From assembly GCA_030544215.1 (NCBI GenBank), contig JARZZO010000011.1, positions 49,225,587 to 49,289,586 of the forward strand: 64,000 bases of DNA. The letters run 5' to 3'. The notes below the pieces were generated by a model. It was not told the origin of the DNA, did no database searches, and was given only the letters and a program-made list of their open reading frames with translations. This DNA is from Zantedeschia hybrid cultivar (taxonomy: Eukaryota; Streptophyta; Magnoliopsida; Alismatales; Araceae). Within the stretch, counting starts at the first letter, position 1. Every line of letters starts with the position of its first letter. Position numbers and translations under genes: made by a program. Below are positions 11,138 through 23,945 of this stretch, piece after piece.

Positions 11138-11537
11138 GTTGTGCTATCCATAAGGGCTGCATGCAAATCTATGCTCGTCGCGTAACGATGGTTAGCTTAG
11201 ACCAGAATTAATAGTTTGTTGTGCTATCCACAAGGCCATTAAATCACTGGGGACCGAAGCCATGATCAGATATTGCAAGGAGTTGCAAGTCCCATGAGTT
11301 GGGTGCTCTTTGATTGCATTACAATTTGTTGTGCTATCTACAAGGTTGTAGTGCAAGTAATTGAGATTCTGATCCCCACTAGGAGACTGTCGCCGTCTCC
11401 CGTTCTGTATAACTGAGGGTTATACAGTCCATCGAAAAATAGTGGGAGTTAAACTTGAACAAAAGACCATGTCTTGTTTTAAATTTTAATAATTGAACAT
11501 CTGCTAAATAGATTTTACTTATCTCCTGTAGGGAATT
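11138..11537 (+). other. Leader of Copia element A, second part
   Basis: The leader resumes here with the rest of the interrupted motif (GTTGTGCTATCCATAAGG). Two more motif copies follow at about 11216 and 11325, then a stretch ending in AATAGTGGGAG (11439) and the gag start. The order and spacing match 53675-54060 of element C. Confidence 0.75.
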
Positions 11538-14500
11538 ATGTAGTCGAATAACCCACTCCGCGGCATACTTGATGCCCTTTTGACTTACCTGATCTACTCA
11601 GATTGGTTCAGATACCTGAAGAATGTCTTCAGATCTGAGCACATTGACTTTATCCCTGGAGCTGATCCTCCTGCTGAATCGGCATTGGATGCCCCTGAAG
11701 CAGAGATGACAGCTAACGATAAAAGATCGAAGGACAAAGGCAAAAGAGTAGTGAAGGGTGACTGCTTCTACTATAAGCAGTATGGTCACTGGAAGAGGAA
11801 CTACAAGGAGTTCCTTCATGATAAAGCTCATGGAAAGGTGAAGCTGTCTGAAGCTTCAGATATCTATATGATAGATATCAACTTGTCAGTTAGAGATTCC
11901 ACATCTTGGGTATTAGATACCGGATGTGTTTCTCAAATCTGCCATGATGTGCAGATGCTGACAAGTAAGCGCAAGCTGAGACAAGGCGAGGTGGAATTGA
12001 GGCTAGAAAACGGCGCAAAAGTTGCAGCGATTGCTGTTGGGACAGCAAACCTCAGGCTTCCATCAGGAGAAGCCTTACTATTAGAAGATTGTTATTATGT
12101 TCCTAGCATAATAAAGAACATCATATCAGTGTCTTGTTTGGACAAGATAGGATATAGGTTGACTATTGAAAATAGAAGTTGTTCGATTTATTATGGTAAT
12201 AAATAAATAGCTTCAGCATCTTTAGTCAACGGTCTATATCTCTTATATGTTTCTTATTACAATCTTCAAATTGATAATGCTCTTAAGAAGAGTAAGAATT
12301 GTGTGAACCAAGCCTACATATGGCATTGTAGACTTGGGCACATTGGCGAAAGCAGGTTGCAAAAGTTGCACAAGCATGGTTATTTAACAGCATTCGATTA
12401 TGAATCGTTTGCAACATGTGAATCCTGCCTTATAGGAAAGATGGCAAGATCTCCATTACTGGACATGAAGAACGTGCCTAAGACATTCAGGAACTAATAC
12501 ATTCGGATGTATGTGGTCCCATGTCCACCCAAGCCAAAGGTGGCTACTCATACTTCATCACATTTACCGATGACTTCTCAAGATTCGGCTATGTGTACTT
12601 AATGAAGTACAACTCGGAAGTATTTGAGAAGTTCAAGGAGTTCAAGAATGAGGTAGAGAAGCAGTTAGGAAAGAGTATTAAAGCTCTTCGATCAGATCGA
12701 GGAGGAGAATACTTGAGTACTAATTTCACACAATTCTTAAAGGATAACGGTATCCTTTCTCAGCTGACCCCTCCATATACACCACAGATGAATGGCATAT
12801 CAGAAAGGAGGAATCACACCTTGTTGGACATGGTGCGATCCATGATGAGCTTTTCAGGATTACCAGTGTCCCTTTGGGGGTATGCTCTAGAGTCAGCAGC
12901 ATACCTACTGAACAGAGTACCTAGCAAGTCTGTGGCCTTTACTCTATATGAGATATGAAAAGGTAGGAAACTAGAATTTAAACATGTTAAAGTCTGGGAT
13001 TGTCCTGCTCATGTAAAGAGTAAAGATCCAGACAAGCTGGAATCACGAACTGATAAATACAGGTTTGTGGGATATCCAAAGGAAACCTTTAGATATTATT
13101 TTTACCATCCTGGTGAACAAAAGGTGTTTGTCGCCAGGAAAGCTGTCTTCCTAGAAGAGGAATACCTTCTCTAGGAGAACAGTGGGAGTAAAATAGTACT
13201 GGAAGAGGTTCCAGATCTCCAAACAGCTGCATTATCATCAGATGAGATATCAATTCCTGAATCTGTTCAGGTACACACACATGAGCCTCGTAGATCTAGA
13301 CTGCCAGAACGATATGTGGGACATATCGCTGAAGGTGAGTCTAAGGTAGAATATAATGAGGATGATGATCCTAAAAGCTACGAGGAGGCCATAGAAGGCC
13401 TAGAAGCCGGAAAATGGCAAGAAGCCATGAACTCGGAAATCCAGTCCATGTACACCAACCAAGTTTGGAACTTGGAGGACTTGCCCGAGGGTATTGTACC
13501 CGTCGGTTGCAAGTGGATCTTTAAAAGAAAGATCGGTACTGATGGACGGATCAACACTTATAAGGCAAGGTTGGTGGAAAAGGGATATCGTCAAAGGCAA
13601 GAATTGACTATGATGAGACTTTCTCACTAGTTGCCATGATAAAGTCGATCAGAGTTCTACTCGCCATTGCTGCACATTTTGATTATGAAATCTGGCAGAT
13701 AGATGTGAAGACTACCTTCCTCAATGGTAACCTTGAGGAAGAGGTGTATATGATACAACTAGAAGGTTTCACATCTAAAGAATCTTCAGATAAAGTGTGC
13801 AAACTTCAGAGGTCCATTTATGGACTGAAGCAGGCTTCCCGTAGCTGGAACATAAGATTTGACAAGGCTGTCAAATCTTATGACTTCATTAAGAATGAAG
13901 ATGAGCCTTGTGTGTACATGAAGACCAGTGGGAGTGCAGTCACTTTTCTAGTTCTTTACGTAGATGACATACTACTCATTGGGAATGATGTAGCTATGAT
14001 GTCATCAGTAAAGATCTGGTTGTCGAAAAACTTCTCCATGAAGGATTTGGGAGAAGCATCCTACGTATTGGGAATACGGATCTATAGAGATAGATCAAAG
14101 AAGATGCTTGGAATGACCCAATCCTTGTGCATAGATACCATAGTCAAAAGATTTGGCATGGAAAATTCCAAGAGAGGTCGCATGCCGATGAGACATTGAA
14201 TTAATCTCTCAAAGGAACAGTCTCCTAAGACTCCTAATAAGAGGACATTCATGGATAGAATATCCTATGCCACTGCCATAGGATCTATTATGTACGTCGT
14301 GCTATGTACACGGCCTGATGTTGCATTTGCTCTAAGTGTTACGAGCAGATTTCAGGCTGATCCAGGCGAAGAGCACTGGAAAGCAGTGAAATGTATCCTT
14401 AAGTACTTGAGAAGAACTAAGGATATATTTCTTGTCTATGGAGGAGGTGACTTGAAACTGCGAGGCTACATTGACTCGAGTTTCCAATCAGATCCAGATG

Positions 14501-14926
14501 ATAGCAAGTCTACATCTGGATTCGTGTTTACTTTGAATGGAGGCGCAATGTGCTGGAAGAGTTCCAAGCAAGTAACCACTGCAGATTCGACGACTAAAGT
14601 TGGGCACATCACTGCAGCTGAAGCTTTCAAAGTAGTGTGATTGAAGAAGTTCATCACCGACCTTGACATAGTTCCCTGTATCCTTGATCATGTTCTGCTG
14701 TTGTGCGACAACAATGGGACGATTGTACAAGTGAAAGAGTCGTGGTCTCATCAGAAATCGAAAGATATTCTGAGGCGCTTTCATCTTATCCAGAGAAGAA
14801 GTACTAGTGGAAAGAGTTCCATCCGTCGACAATGTAGAAGATCCACTGACAAAGCCGTTGGCTCAAATTGTGTTTGAGCGTCACCTAGAGTCTATAGGCT
14901 TATTGTATAAAGGTGATTGGCTTTAG
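11538..14926 (+). pseudogene. Copia gag-pol polyprotein of element A, decayed
   Basis: The polyprotein would supply gag, protease, integrase, reverse transcriptase and RNase H. The ATG at 11538 is followed at once by TAG. Gag is very short: the UBN2-type middle part of about 170 residues present in element C is missing, joining the N-terminal part to the region before the zinc knuckle. The knuckle (near 11763-11805) has lost its last cysteine (CFYYKQYGHWKRNY). The protease WVLDTG is at about 11908. Integrase pieces are at 12303-12497 (HCRLGH) and 12521-12958 (FTDDFSR, SDRGGEY). Reverse transcriptase is at 13316-14199, with YVDDILLIGND near 13960-13990. RNase H is at 14251-14926. Stops or frameshifts separate these pieces, so it cannot give a full product. 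Confidence 0.93.
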
Positions 14927-14940
14927 TCCAAGTGGGAGAT
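14927..14940 (+). other. Polypurine tract of element A
   Basis: TCCAAGTGGGAGAT directly precedes the TGTTAG start of the 3' LTR, as in elements B, C and F. Confidence 0.8.
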
Positions 14941-16491
14941 TGTTAGTTTTAGGTGGCCTACAAGCCAATCTAACTATGTAAATCTCGTTCATTTATTAAT
15001 ATAATGGCATAATATTCATTATGTGTAAATCACATTAATTATCGTTTTATAATGAAGTCCGTGAATATGTGCTATAGTGATCAGATTATGATCAGATCAT
15101 ACTAATGAGACTGATCACTTAAACACACATATTCTTAATCGTTCACAGTCGGAGGATATTCGAGAAGGACATCGGATATCCGGTTAGACTAGTATAGATT
15201 ACTCCTGCTCATATGATGAGGATGACTGATCTCATAAGTCACTTGTGTGGAGACACTAAGGCGAATCTGTAGGTGCTCATTAGAGAATGAGTTCACTGAA
15301 CTGATCCGACTGAATCACTAGATGGTATTGTACCTCATTGTCAACCAGCTTGATTCTATTGTCGCAGTTGCGTAGATGGTCCTCGGACCTGAGACACCAA
15401 GGACACCTTGTCGGTGGACTTCTGTGCTTTGACCTTGGTTTACGAATCTCTAGCCACGGGATTCTAAAACGCCAAGGATTGGGTACAGCGGAATACCGTC
15501 GAAGGGAATTGTGTGTCAATAAGGAATCATTCGCTCTCAGTACTTAGAGAGAGAATGCTCTAGGAAGGATGCGCAGAAGTCCCTGACCAGGGCAGACGAT
15601 AATATCGGGAAAGGAGTTTTTCGATATTTATCAGCAGCATCCAATCCAAGCGAGTTGACCGGTTAGGGTTTGACAGCACGCCATACCCTGAGTTGACTCG
15701 AGAGCATTGTACGGATGAAGGATTATATCCACGGGGTAACTGACGGGGGAAAGGTTCCAAGAGTGGGTTACTTAACCCCAATACCTTCCGGGTTCACGCG
15801 GTGTTGCTTGGCACCCAACGTGATCGGAGGCCCGGTCGAATTCGATGTGCGACATCAATTCGATTGATTAATTAATTAATAAAGGGTTATTAATTGATTA
15901 ATAAAGCCAGTGAGGAGTCACTGGGCTTATTGGGCCATTAACTGGACTGGTACTTGGGCCTAGAGGGTCACACGCAAATGATTCTCAAGGCGATGGATAA
16001 ATAAGTGGGTTTTATACAAACCGGGGGTTTTTATGAAAAATCGCGCGGTTAGTATAAAACATAGCGAACGGGATGAGCAGGCCAAGTTGCTGCTAACCCT
16101 AGCCGCCCCTCCTCTGTTTCTCTCTCTCTCTGGCGTCCAGACAGATCTAGATCTACTCCGCCTCTTCTCCGAATCTCGTTCGACGGGAAATCGTCCGCGT
16201 GTTGCGGCGATCGTTGCGGCGACCGGCGGAGGTTTCGTGGGCTGCGAATAACGAGGAACGTGAGGATATCGGTCACGAGGAGGATCGCGTGGACTTCGCT
16301 AGAGGTCGGGCGCTTGCGCGGCTTGCGGTGTCGCACCGATGGAACCGAACGGTTGCGGATTCGAATCCACACACGGTGAGAATTGATTATCCGATAATCG
16401 TAGTTTTAGTTTTTCGAAACGGGAACGGATCTCCGTTTTTATTTTATTTTTCGCTGCGCGTGAGATCCGGAGAAACCCGAGAAACCCAACA
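14941..16491 (+). repeat. 3' LTR of Copia element A
   Basis: It runs from TGTTAGTTTTAGG to GAAACCCAACA, 1551 bp, just after the polypurine tract. Gypsy pol sequence of the host element resumes at 16492. A TATA-like GTATAAAA is at about 16051. A GATTCGAATCC palindrome is at about 16348. S1 and the F 3' LTR belong to the same family. Confidence 0.88.
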
Positions 16492-16646
16492 GCTAGGCCA
16501 ACCTCAACTGGAATCACTGCGTCTATACTGTAGGCGAGGTGGTACAGGATTTCATCTGTTGCTGTTATGGCTGTCATCCTGAAGGACCATAGCACTTTCA
16601 AAAGTTGGTAGAGCCAATTTTGATCGCCTTGTAGTCGTGTCTTTAT
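16492..16646 (-). pseudogene. Integrase C-terminal end of decayed Gypsy pol (element D), part 2
   Basis: The minus strand translates to a segment with KVLWSFRM, LAYSID and AVIPVEVGL, the usual end of the Gypsy integrase region. It continues the pol that stops at 26168. The two parts were separated by the insertion of element B (TSD TTTAT at 16642-16646 and 26168-26172). Its other border, at 16491/16492, is the insertion point of element A. Confidence 0.85.
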
Positions 16647-18236
16647 TGTAAGGAATCGTCGTGAACGCAGCGGAAATATAAAATCGATTCCAATGTATCG
16701 GTTGCTGGGGTCGTAAAACGGACATTAAAATTAATGCGGGAAGAACGGTTCTTCACCTTTGCGGGGTTTTGAATCTCCCGTGGATGATGCCGACTCGGTA
16801 ATCGCGCACGCGCACGATCTCTGGAGGTATCCACACGAGTTCCCGCAGCAGACGCAATTTCCTCCTCGACTTGAGTGCTCTGACCAGATCTCAAATCCAC
16901 CATACGCGGAGAGAGATAGATCCACTCCAAGAGAGAGAGAAGGAGAGAGAGAGAGGAGAGAGAGAATCTGGGGTGAGTAATTCGTCCAACCAACTTTTTA
17001 CCCCTTCCCCTTGGCCCTCCTTATATAGAAATAAGGATAAGCACAGGGAATAATCCTCATGATTATCTAAGAGTTTGGCCGTGGATAATTCTCTATTAAA
17101 TCTTCATGTTTATCCTGCGGCTTTTCATAAAAACCCAGATAAGCATGAAATTTAACGTCTCTCACCGTCTGACGAGAACTATTATGTGTGTCACCCTCTA
17201 GGCCCATATATCAGTCCGGTTGCAGGCCCATTAAACTTAGAACTGTTTCTTGAGTTTAATATTTATTAATTAACATTTAAACATCATATATTAAATGATT
17301 AATTTAATAAACAAGTGAATTATCATCTGATGATCAAATCACTTGGCCTTCTGATCATGAACAGTACCAAACACTACCTCATGATCCCATAAGATATAAG
17401 GAATACTATTCCCTTCAATTGAACCTTTTCCGTCTGCCGATACCGCACAGATATAATCCTTCACTCATGTAATGTCCCGATAACGCAAGGGTATGGTTTT
17501 ATAGTCAAACCCTCTTTCGCATTATCCAGATAGATTCCAGTACTCAGTTAATATCTAGAAAGACATCCCTTTCATTTGACCCTGGCCAGGGATTTCTGTG
17601 TACACATCCATAGGACATTCTCTCTCCAGTCTTATACCAAGAGTGAGTGATCCCTTGTTGTTCACTCAATTACCTTCGCAAGCTTTCCACTGTATCTGAA
17701 AGACCGATTATGGTGGACTTAATGGTTAAAGTCCACAAGTCAGAGAATCAAGATACAATGGTCCACAAACAAGGTATCATTGGTGACTCAGGTCAAAGGA
17801 CCAACTGTGCTACTGCAACGATTGAATTCCCTGGTTGACTAATAGGTATAATTACCATCCAGAAATTCTTATTTGGGTCTGTTCAGTGAACTCATTCTCT
17901 AATGAGCACCCACTTGTTTGTCTTAGTGTCACCACACGAGTGAATGTGAGATCATTGACCCTCATCACATGAGCAGACGTAACTTGTGTCGATCTTATCG
18001 GATATTTAATGTCCATCTCAAATATCCTATGATCGAGAACTATTTAAGACAATTTCCTTAGGATATTGATCTCACTATCACGATCTCATCATGATTCAAT
18101 ATCCCATACATTTGTCTATGGACCTTCATTACGATAGTCGTTTTGCGAGAACTATTAAATGAAGAAATAATTGCCTTTATTAATAATTTTAACTAGAATG
18201 TACAATGATTGGCTTTGAGGCCACCCAATTCTAACA
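16647..18236 (-). repeat. 3' LTR of Copia element B
   Basis: On + it runs TGTAAGGAATCG... to ...CCAATTCTAACA, 1590 bp. It lies beside the polypurine tract at 18237-18250 (CTCCCACTTGG on +). Confidence 0.93.
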
Positions 18237-18250
18237 TTCTCCCACTTGGA

Positions 18251-21200
18251 CTATAGCCAATCACCCATGTGTCTAAGTCCCATAGACTTAAGGTGACGTT
18301 CTAAATTGTTTTGAAACAATGGTTTAGTCAAGGGATCTGCTACATTATCTTCAGATGAGACTTTCTCAACTACTATATCTCCTCGGGCGATGATCTCACG
18401 AATAAGATGAAATCGTCTCAGAATGTGCTTTGACTTCTGATGTGATCTTGGCTCCTTCGCTTGAGCTATTGCCCCATTGTTGTCACACAATAATGGAACA
18501 GGATCTGAAATGCTTGGAACTACTCCAAGTGCCGAGATGAACTTCTTCATCCAAACCGTCTCCTTGGCCGCTTCAGCTGCAGCAATGTATTCTGCTTCGG
18601 TCGTCGAATCTGCAGTAGTCTCTTGTTTGGAACTCTTCCAACTTACTGCACCTCCATTTAACATGAACACAAATCTAGACATGGATTTGCTATCATCCAT
18701 ATCCGACTGGAAACTCGAGTCAGTAAATCCTCGAAGTTCCAAGTCGTTTCCTCCATAGACGAGAAATAAATCCTTAGTCCTTCTCAAGTATCTAAGGATA
18801 CATTTCACCGCCTTCCAGTGTTCCTCACCTGGATCAGCCTGATATCTACTAGTGACACTTAGTGGGTGTGCCACATCAAGCCTAGTACATAGCATTGCAT
18901 ACATGATAGATCCTATTGTCGAGGCATAAGGAACTCTATCCATGTACGCTCTCTCTTCAGGTGTCTTGGGAGACATTTCTTTAGAGAGATAAATTCCATG
19001 CCTCATTAGAACGAGGCCTCTCTTGGAATTTTCCATGCCAAACCTTTTGACTATGGTATCTATGTACATAGATTGGGACAAGCCAAGCATCCTTTTGGAC
19101 CTATCTTTATAGATCCTTATTCCCAAAATATATGATGCTTCTCCCAAATCTTTCATGGAGAAGTTTTTGGATAACCAAGTCTTTACCGATGATAACATTC
19201 CTACATCATTCCCAATGAGTAGAATGTCATCAACGTAAAGTACCAAAAAGGTAATTGCGCTCCCACTAACCTTTTTGTATACACAAGGTTCATCTTCATT
19301 CTTAATGAAGTCATAAGATTTGATTGCTTCATCAAATCTTAAGTTCCAAGTTCGGGATGCCTGCTTTAATCCATAGATGGATCTTTGCAGCGTGCATACT
19401 TTGCTTGAATGCTCTTTGGAAGTGAATCCTTCAGGTTGTATCATATACACCTCTTCTTGAAGGTTCCCGTTAAGGAATGTCATTTTCACATCCATTTGTC
19501 ATATTTCATAATCATAGAATGCAGCGATAGCAAGAAGTATTCTGATTGACTTAATCATGGCAATTGGAGAAAAGGTTTCGTCATAGTCAATGCCTTGCCT
19601 TTGACGATATCCTTTTGCTACCAGCCTTGCCTTGTATGTGTCAATCTGTCCATCTGCCCCGATCTTTCTTTTAAAGATCCATTTACTGTCAATAGGTACT
19701 ATACCTTCTGGCAGATCAACCAAGTTCCAAACTTGGTTGGCATACATGGACTGAATTTCAGAATTCATTGCCTCTTGCCATTTTTCTGATTCTTGACTAT
19801 TTATGGCTTCTAGGTAGGTTTGAGGATCATCATCCTCATTTAACTGCACTTTTGGTTTGCCATCATCGATATGTCCAACATATCTTTCAGGCTGCTTAGG
19901 CACTATACCTGATCTGCGAACCTTTTATGTACCATCTTGAACAAGTTCTTGAGTCAATGGTTTAGTAGATGAACTAGTACTGATTCGTGAGTCTAGAATT
20001 TCTTCCAGTTCTATCTTGCTCCCACTGTCTTCTTTTGAAAGATATTCTTTCTCTAAGAAGATAGCTCTTTTTGCGACAAACACCCTTTGATCGCTGGGCT
20101 GATAGAAGTAATATCCAAAAGTCTCTTTTGGATATCCCACAAATCTACATTTCTCTGTCCTGGAATCCAGTTTGTCTGGATCATGTCTTTTGACATGTGC
20201 AGGACAACCCCATACTCTAACATGCTTAAAGTCTGGTTTCTTTCATTTCCATATCTCATATGGAGTGGAAGGTACTGACTTACTCGGAACTTTGTTCAAC
20301 AGATATGCAGCAGTCAATAGCGCATATCCCCATAAAGAGATTGGAAGTTTGGCATAACTCATCATTGATCATACCATATCTAATAGAGTACGATTTCTCC
20401 TTTCCGATACACCATTTAACTGAGGTGTATAGGGAGGAGTCTACTGAGACAAAATACCATTATCCTTAAGATATTGTGTGAAATATGTACTTAAGTATTC
20501 ACCCCCTCGATCTGATCGAAGAGTTTTGATACTCTTTCCAGTCTGGTTCTCAACTTCGTTTTTAAACTCTTTAAATTTCTCAAAGACTTCTGACTTATAT
20601 TTCATTAAATATATATAGCCATATCTTGAGAAATCATCTGTAAATGAAACAAAGTATGAGTAACCACCCATGGCATGAGTGGACATTGGACCACATACAT
20701 CACTATGTATTAGTTCCAATAAGTCCTTAGCTCTTTCTCCATGTCCTGAGAATGGAACTTTGGTCATTTTTCCCATGAGACAAGCTTCACAGGTTGCAAA
20801 TGATTCATAATCAAATGGATCAAGATATCCATTTTTTTGCAACCTTATGATCCTGTTTGTCATTTATATGACCTAGCCTACAATGCCATAGGTACGATTT
20901 ATTCACATCCTTATCTAAGCATTCAAGAGATTTATTTACCAAACAAACATCATATGAAATATCAAGTAAATATAATCCATTCAATAAATATCCGGAAGCA
21001 AACAATTTGTCTCCTTGATAAATTGAATAACCTTTATTCTCTAGTTTCATAGAATATCCTTGTCTATCTAAACATGAAATAGATATGATATTCCTAATAA
21101 TGGTCGGAACATAATAACAATCTATCAGTTCCAATGAGTCTCCTGACGGCATCTGAAGTCTTGCTGTCCCCACAGCTAACGCAGCAACTTTTGCTCCATT

Positions 21201-22181
21201 CCCGAGCCTCAGATCCACGTCTCCGCGGTTCAATCTTCTTTTACTTGTTAACACCTGCAAGTTATTGCAGATATGAGAAACACATCCAGTATCTAATACC
21301 CAAGATGTTGTTTCTCTATAAAACAAGTTAAGATCGATCATGAGAATACCTGAAGCTTCACCAAGCTTCTCCTTTGCCTTTTCTGCAAGATAAATCTTGC
21401 AGTTTCTCTTCCAATGACCTTCTTTATGGCAGTGGAAACACTGACCTTTATCATTGACTTTAGCTTTGTCCTTTTGTGCCGCCGGTTTGCTTTTCACTAG
21501 CTTCTTAGTCTTACCTTTCTTAAAGGTCTGTCCAGCTTTTCTTTTCTTGTTGGTCTTACCAACAAGCATTACATTTGGCTTGTCTTTCTGGATAGTGCCT
21601 TCTGTTGTCTTCAACATGTTGAGCAGCTCAGCCAGTGAAACTTCAATTTTGTTCATATTGAAGTTGATAATGAATTGTGAAAATGAATCTGGAAGGGACT
21701 GTAGGATTAAGTCGATGCTCAGGTCATTGTTCATAACAAAGCCGAGCACAGCAAGCCTCTCAATCCATTCTATCATCTTGAGCACATGAGTTTGCACAGA
21801 TGTGCCCTCGCTCATTCTGGTCCTGAACAATTTCTTAGATATCTCATATCTTTCTGTTCTGGATTGTTCTCCAAACAACTCTTGTAGGTGATTCAGAATG
21901 GTCTTAGGTTCCATGTTATCATGCTGTCGCTGCAATTCATTGTTCATTGAACCAAGCATATAACACTGGACCTTGACAGAGTCCTCCTTCCAGTTTTCAT
22001 ACATCATTAATTCATCTTCGTTAGCATTATCACCGGGTTGCACTGGATCTGGTTGATCCAGGACATAGGCTAGCTTTTCACACCTGAGGACAATCTTCAG
22101 GTTGCGTAACCAGTCAATGTAATTTGGTCCCGTAAGTTTGTTTGCATCAAGTATGCAACGGAGGGGGTTAGGTGACGACAT
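18251..22181 (-). pseudogene. Copia gag-pol polyprotein of element B, disrupted
   Basis: Frame order from the ATG at 22181: gag with a UBN2-type region; zinc knuckle CFHCHKEGHWKRNC (about 21441-21400); protease WVLDTGCVSHIC (about 21302); integrase HCRLGH (about 20884) and FTDDFSRYGY/SDRGGEY; RT with YVDDILLIGND (about 19235); and RNase H ending at 18251. Gag-protease is open to 20820. One extra base near 20872 shifts the frame in the integrase zinc finger. In-frame stops follow at 20441, in the integrase core (about 20381 and 20247), near 19925, and at 19498. The RT-RNase H part (19495-18251) is still open for 414 codons. Compared with element C, most stops are G-to-A or C-to-T changes. Confidence 0.95.
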
Positions 22182-22359
22182 AACGACCTACATGGAAATA
22201 TATAAAATGAGCAGATAGTTCTTAAAATCATATTTAGGACTTTTAATCTAGATTTATACTCCCACTATTTTTCGGTGATCTGTATGACCCTCTAATATAC
22301 AGAACGGGAGATTCCGGTGATCTCCTAGTGAGGATCAGAATCCTTCTGGCAACATGCAT

Positions 22360-22665
22360 GTGACCTTGTGGTAGCACAACAAATCACATCAAGTCCCTTA
22401 GGCAGTCAACTCTTGACAGTTGCAACATTTTGCAATATCCGATCGATTTAACCCCTGAATCAGAATGACCTTGTGGTAGCACAACAAATCAATTTGATTT
22501 AGTTAAGTTTATCCATCATTACTTAGATGACATGAATTCATAGTGCAATCCTTGTGGTAGCACAACAAAACTACACTATTTGTCCATTCATCTTAATGAC
22601 ATCACATGTCGTAGACCTAGTTTAATTTCTAAATCAAATAGACCTTGTGGTAGCACAACAAATCC
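22360..22665 (-). repeat. Four TTGTG/CACAA leader hairpin motifs of element B
   Basis: CCTTGTGGTAGCACAACAAA (+ strand) occurs at about 22367, 22467, 22549 and 22643. Spacing is 80-100 bp, just upstream of gag. Each contains the stem TTGTG/CACAA around a 4-nt loop. Confidence 0.9.
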
Positions 22666-23799
22666 ATTTGAGATAAGAATTATCCTAAGATCTATAATGA
22701 TGGTGGGTTACGTGGATTATTCTGAATATCTCACGTTTACAACTTAAATTTTAAAAGTGGGTTTTGGATTTGATTTGTAAAAATCGTGCTATCAATAGTA
22801 TTTCGATTTGAAGTATCATTATACTTAATAGAAATATATATATGATAGCATAGTCCACAAATATCACATATATGCAGAAAAATTAAATGGGGATGATCAT
22901 GGACTGCTAAAGCTACTATGGAATCATCGGAGCCAAACGATGATCCATAATAGGATCCTAATGTGAAAACAGCAACACTGGTTCCATTTGATGCGAGTCC
23001 TTCCTCCAGAGGTGTCTTCAGAAGATCCCGTCCTCTTAGCTTAATCCGATATATTTAAAAATGAAATTCAGGACTCGCAGGTCCACAAATGTACATTTAA
23101 ACAATTAGAAACCTTGATCTTATCAAGGAGATTACAATCTTAAAGGAAGGTAGAAAGTACACTTGGATTAAGAGAGAGGAGGACACGCAGGTCCTATTTA
23201 AAATACCAAATGAAATAAGCATCGCATTCATTCACATCATTCATCACATGAAAATACTAAGTCCATGATCATCCCACCATAAAACACATCACATGCATCA
23301 CAATCATCACATAATTGTAGTTTGGTATTAAATTTTATAAATATAAAATTATAATACCAATTAGTTTTCGAAATAACATTTATTTCAGCATTATCAATAA
23401 TATTCAAAGTATTATTGACAATTAAATAACTAAACCATTCATTTAAGCTAAATACTAATTCAAACAATTTGAACAGAAAAAATGTAATCAAGTTATGCAT
23501 GAAATCAGTTTAAAACAATTTTAAACTAATTAGTTTAACAGGGAATTTAATTATCTAAAACAATTTTAAATAATTAACTAACACCCTATTAATAACAAAG
23601 CCCTTTAATTGAATAACAGTTATTAAACACTTTAATAAGCTGTTAATAATCATAAAAATAATTAATAACAATTATTAATTATTCCTATAATTTTACTGTT
23701 TTAAAACAATTTTAAAACGGGCTTAAATGGGCTTAATAATGGGTTTAATGGGGTTTAACAGGCATTAAAAAACAATTTTTAATAAATCAAAAATGGGCC

Positions 23800-23945
23800 C
23801 AGCCCATTAGGGCCCAATGGCCCGGACCCAGGGATCTGGCTCGGCCAGGGTCGAGCCCTGGCTCGGCCAGGGGGTCTGGCCCAGCCAGACCCGAGCCCTG
23901 GCTCGGCCAGGGTCGAACCCTGGCTTGGCCAGGGCGCCGCCCGAC
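23800..23945 (-). repeat. GC-rich hairpin minisatellite in leader of B
   Basis: In sense orientation about five CCCTGG-NNNNN-CCAGGG units lie in tandem (one variant GGTCTGG/CCAGACC). They are joined by about 5 nt such as CTCGA or TTCGA. Confidence 0.85.

Larger units (their letters stand above)
3498..16491 (+). mobile_element. Copia element A, 5' end outside window, with nested insertions
   Basis: Element A is the host of the left nest. Its leader is visible at 3498-4938 and 11138-11537, its decayed polyprotein at 11538-14926 and its 3' LTR at 14941-16491. The leader matches that of element C in order: an AT-rich part, a CT-rich stretch near 4330-4380, then four short TTGTG hairpin motifs before gag. 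The 5' LTR must lie left of element E, outside the window. It sits inside a Gypsy pol, whose sequence resumes at 16492. Confidence 0.85.

Noticed and set aside
16340..16365. tRNA gene suggested by GATTCGAATCC
   Set aside because: No A box, acceptor stem or cloverleaf around it; it is an LTR motif.
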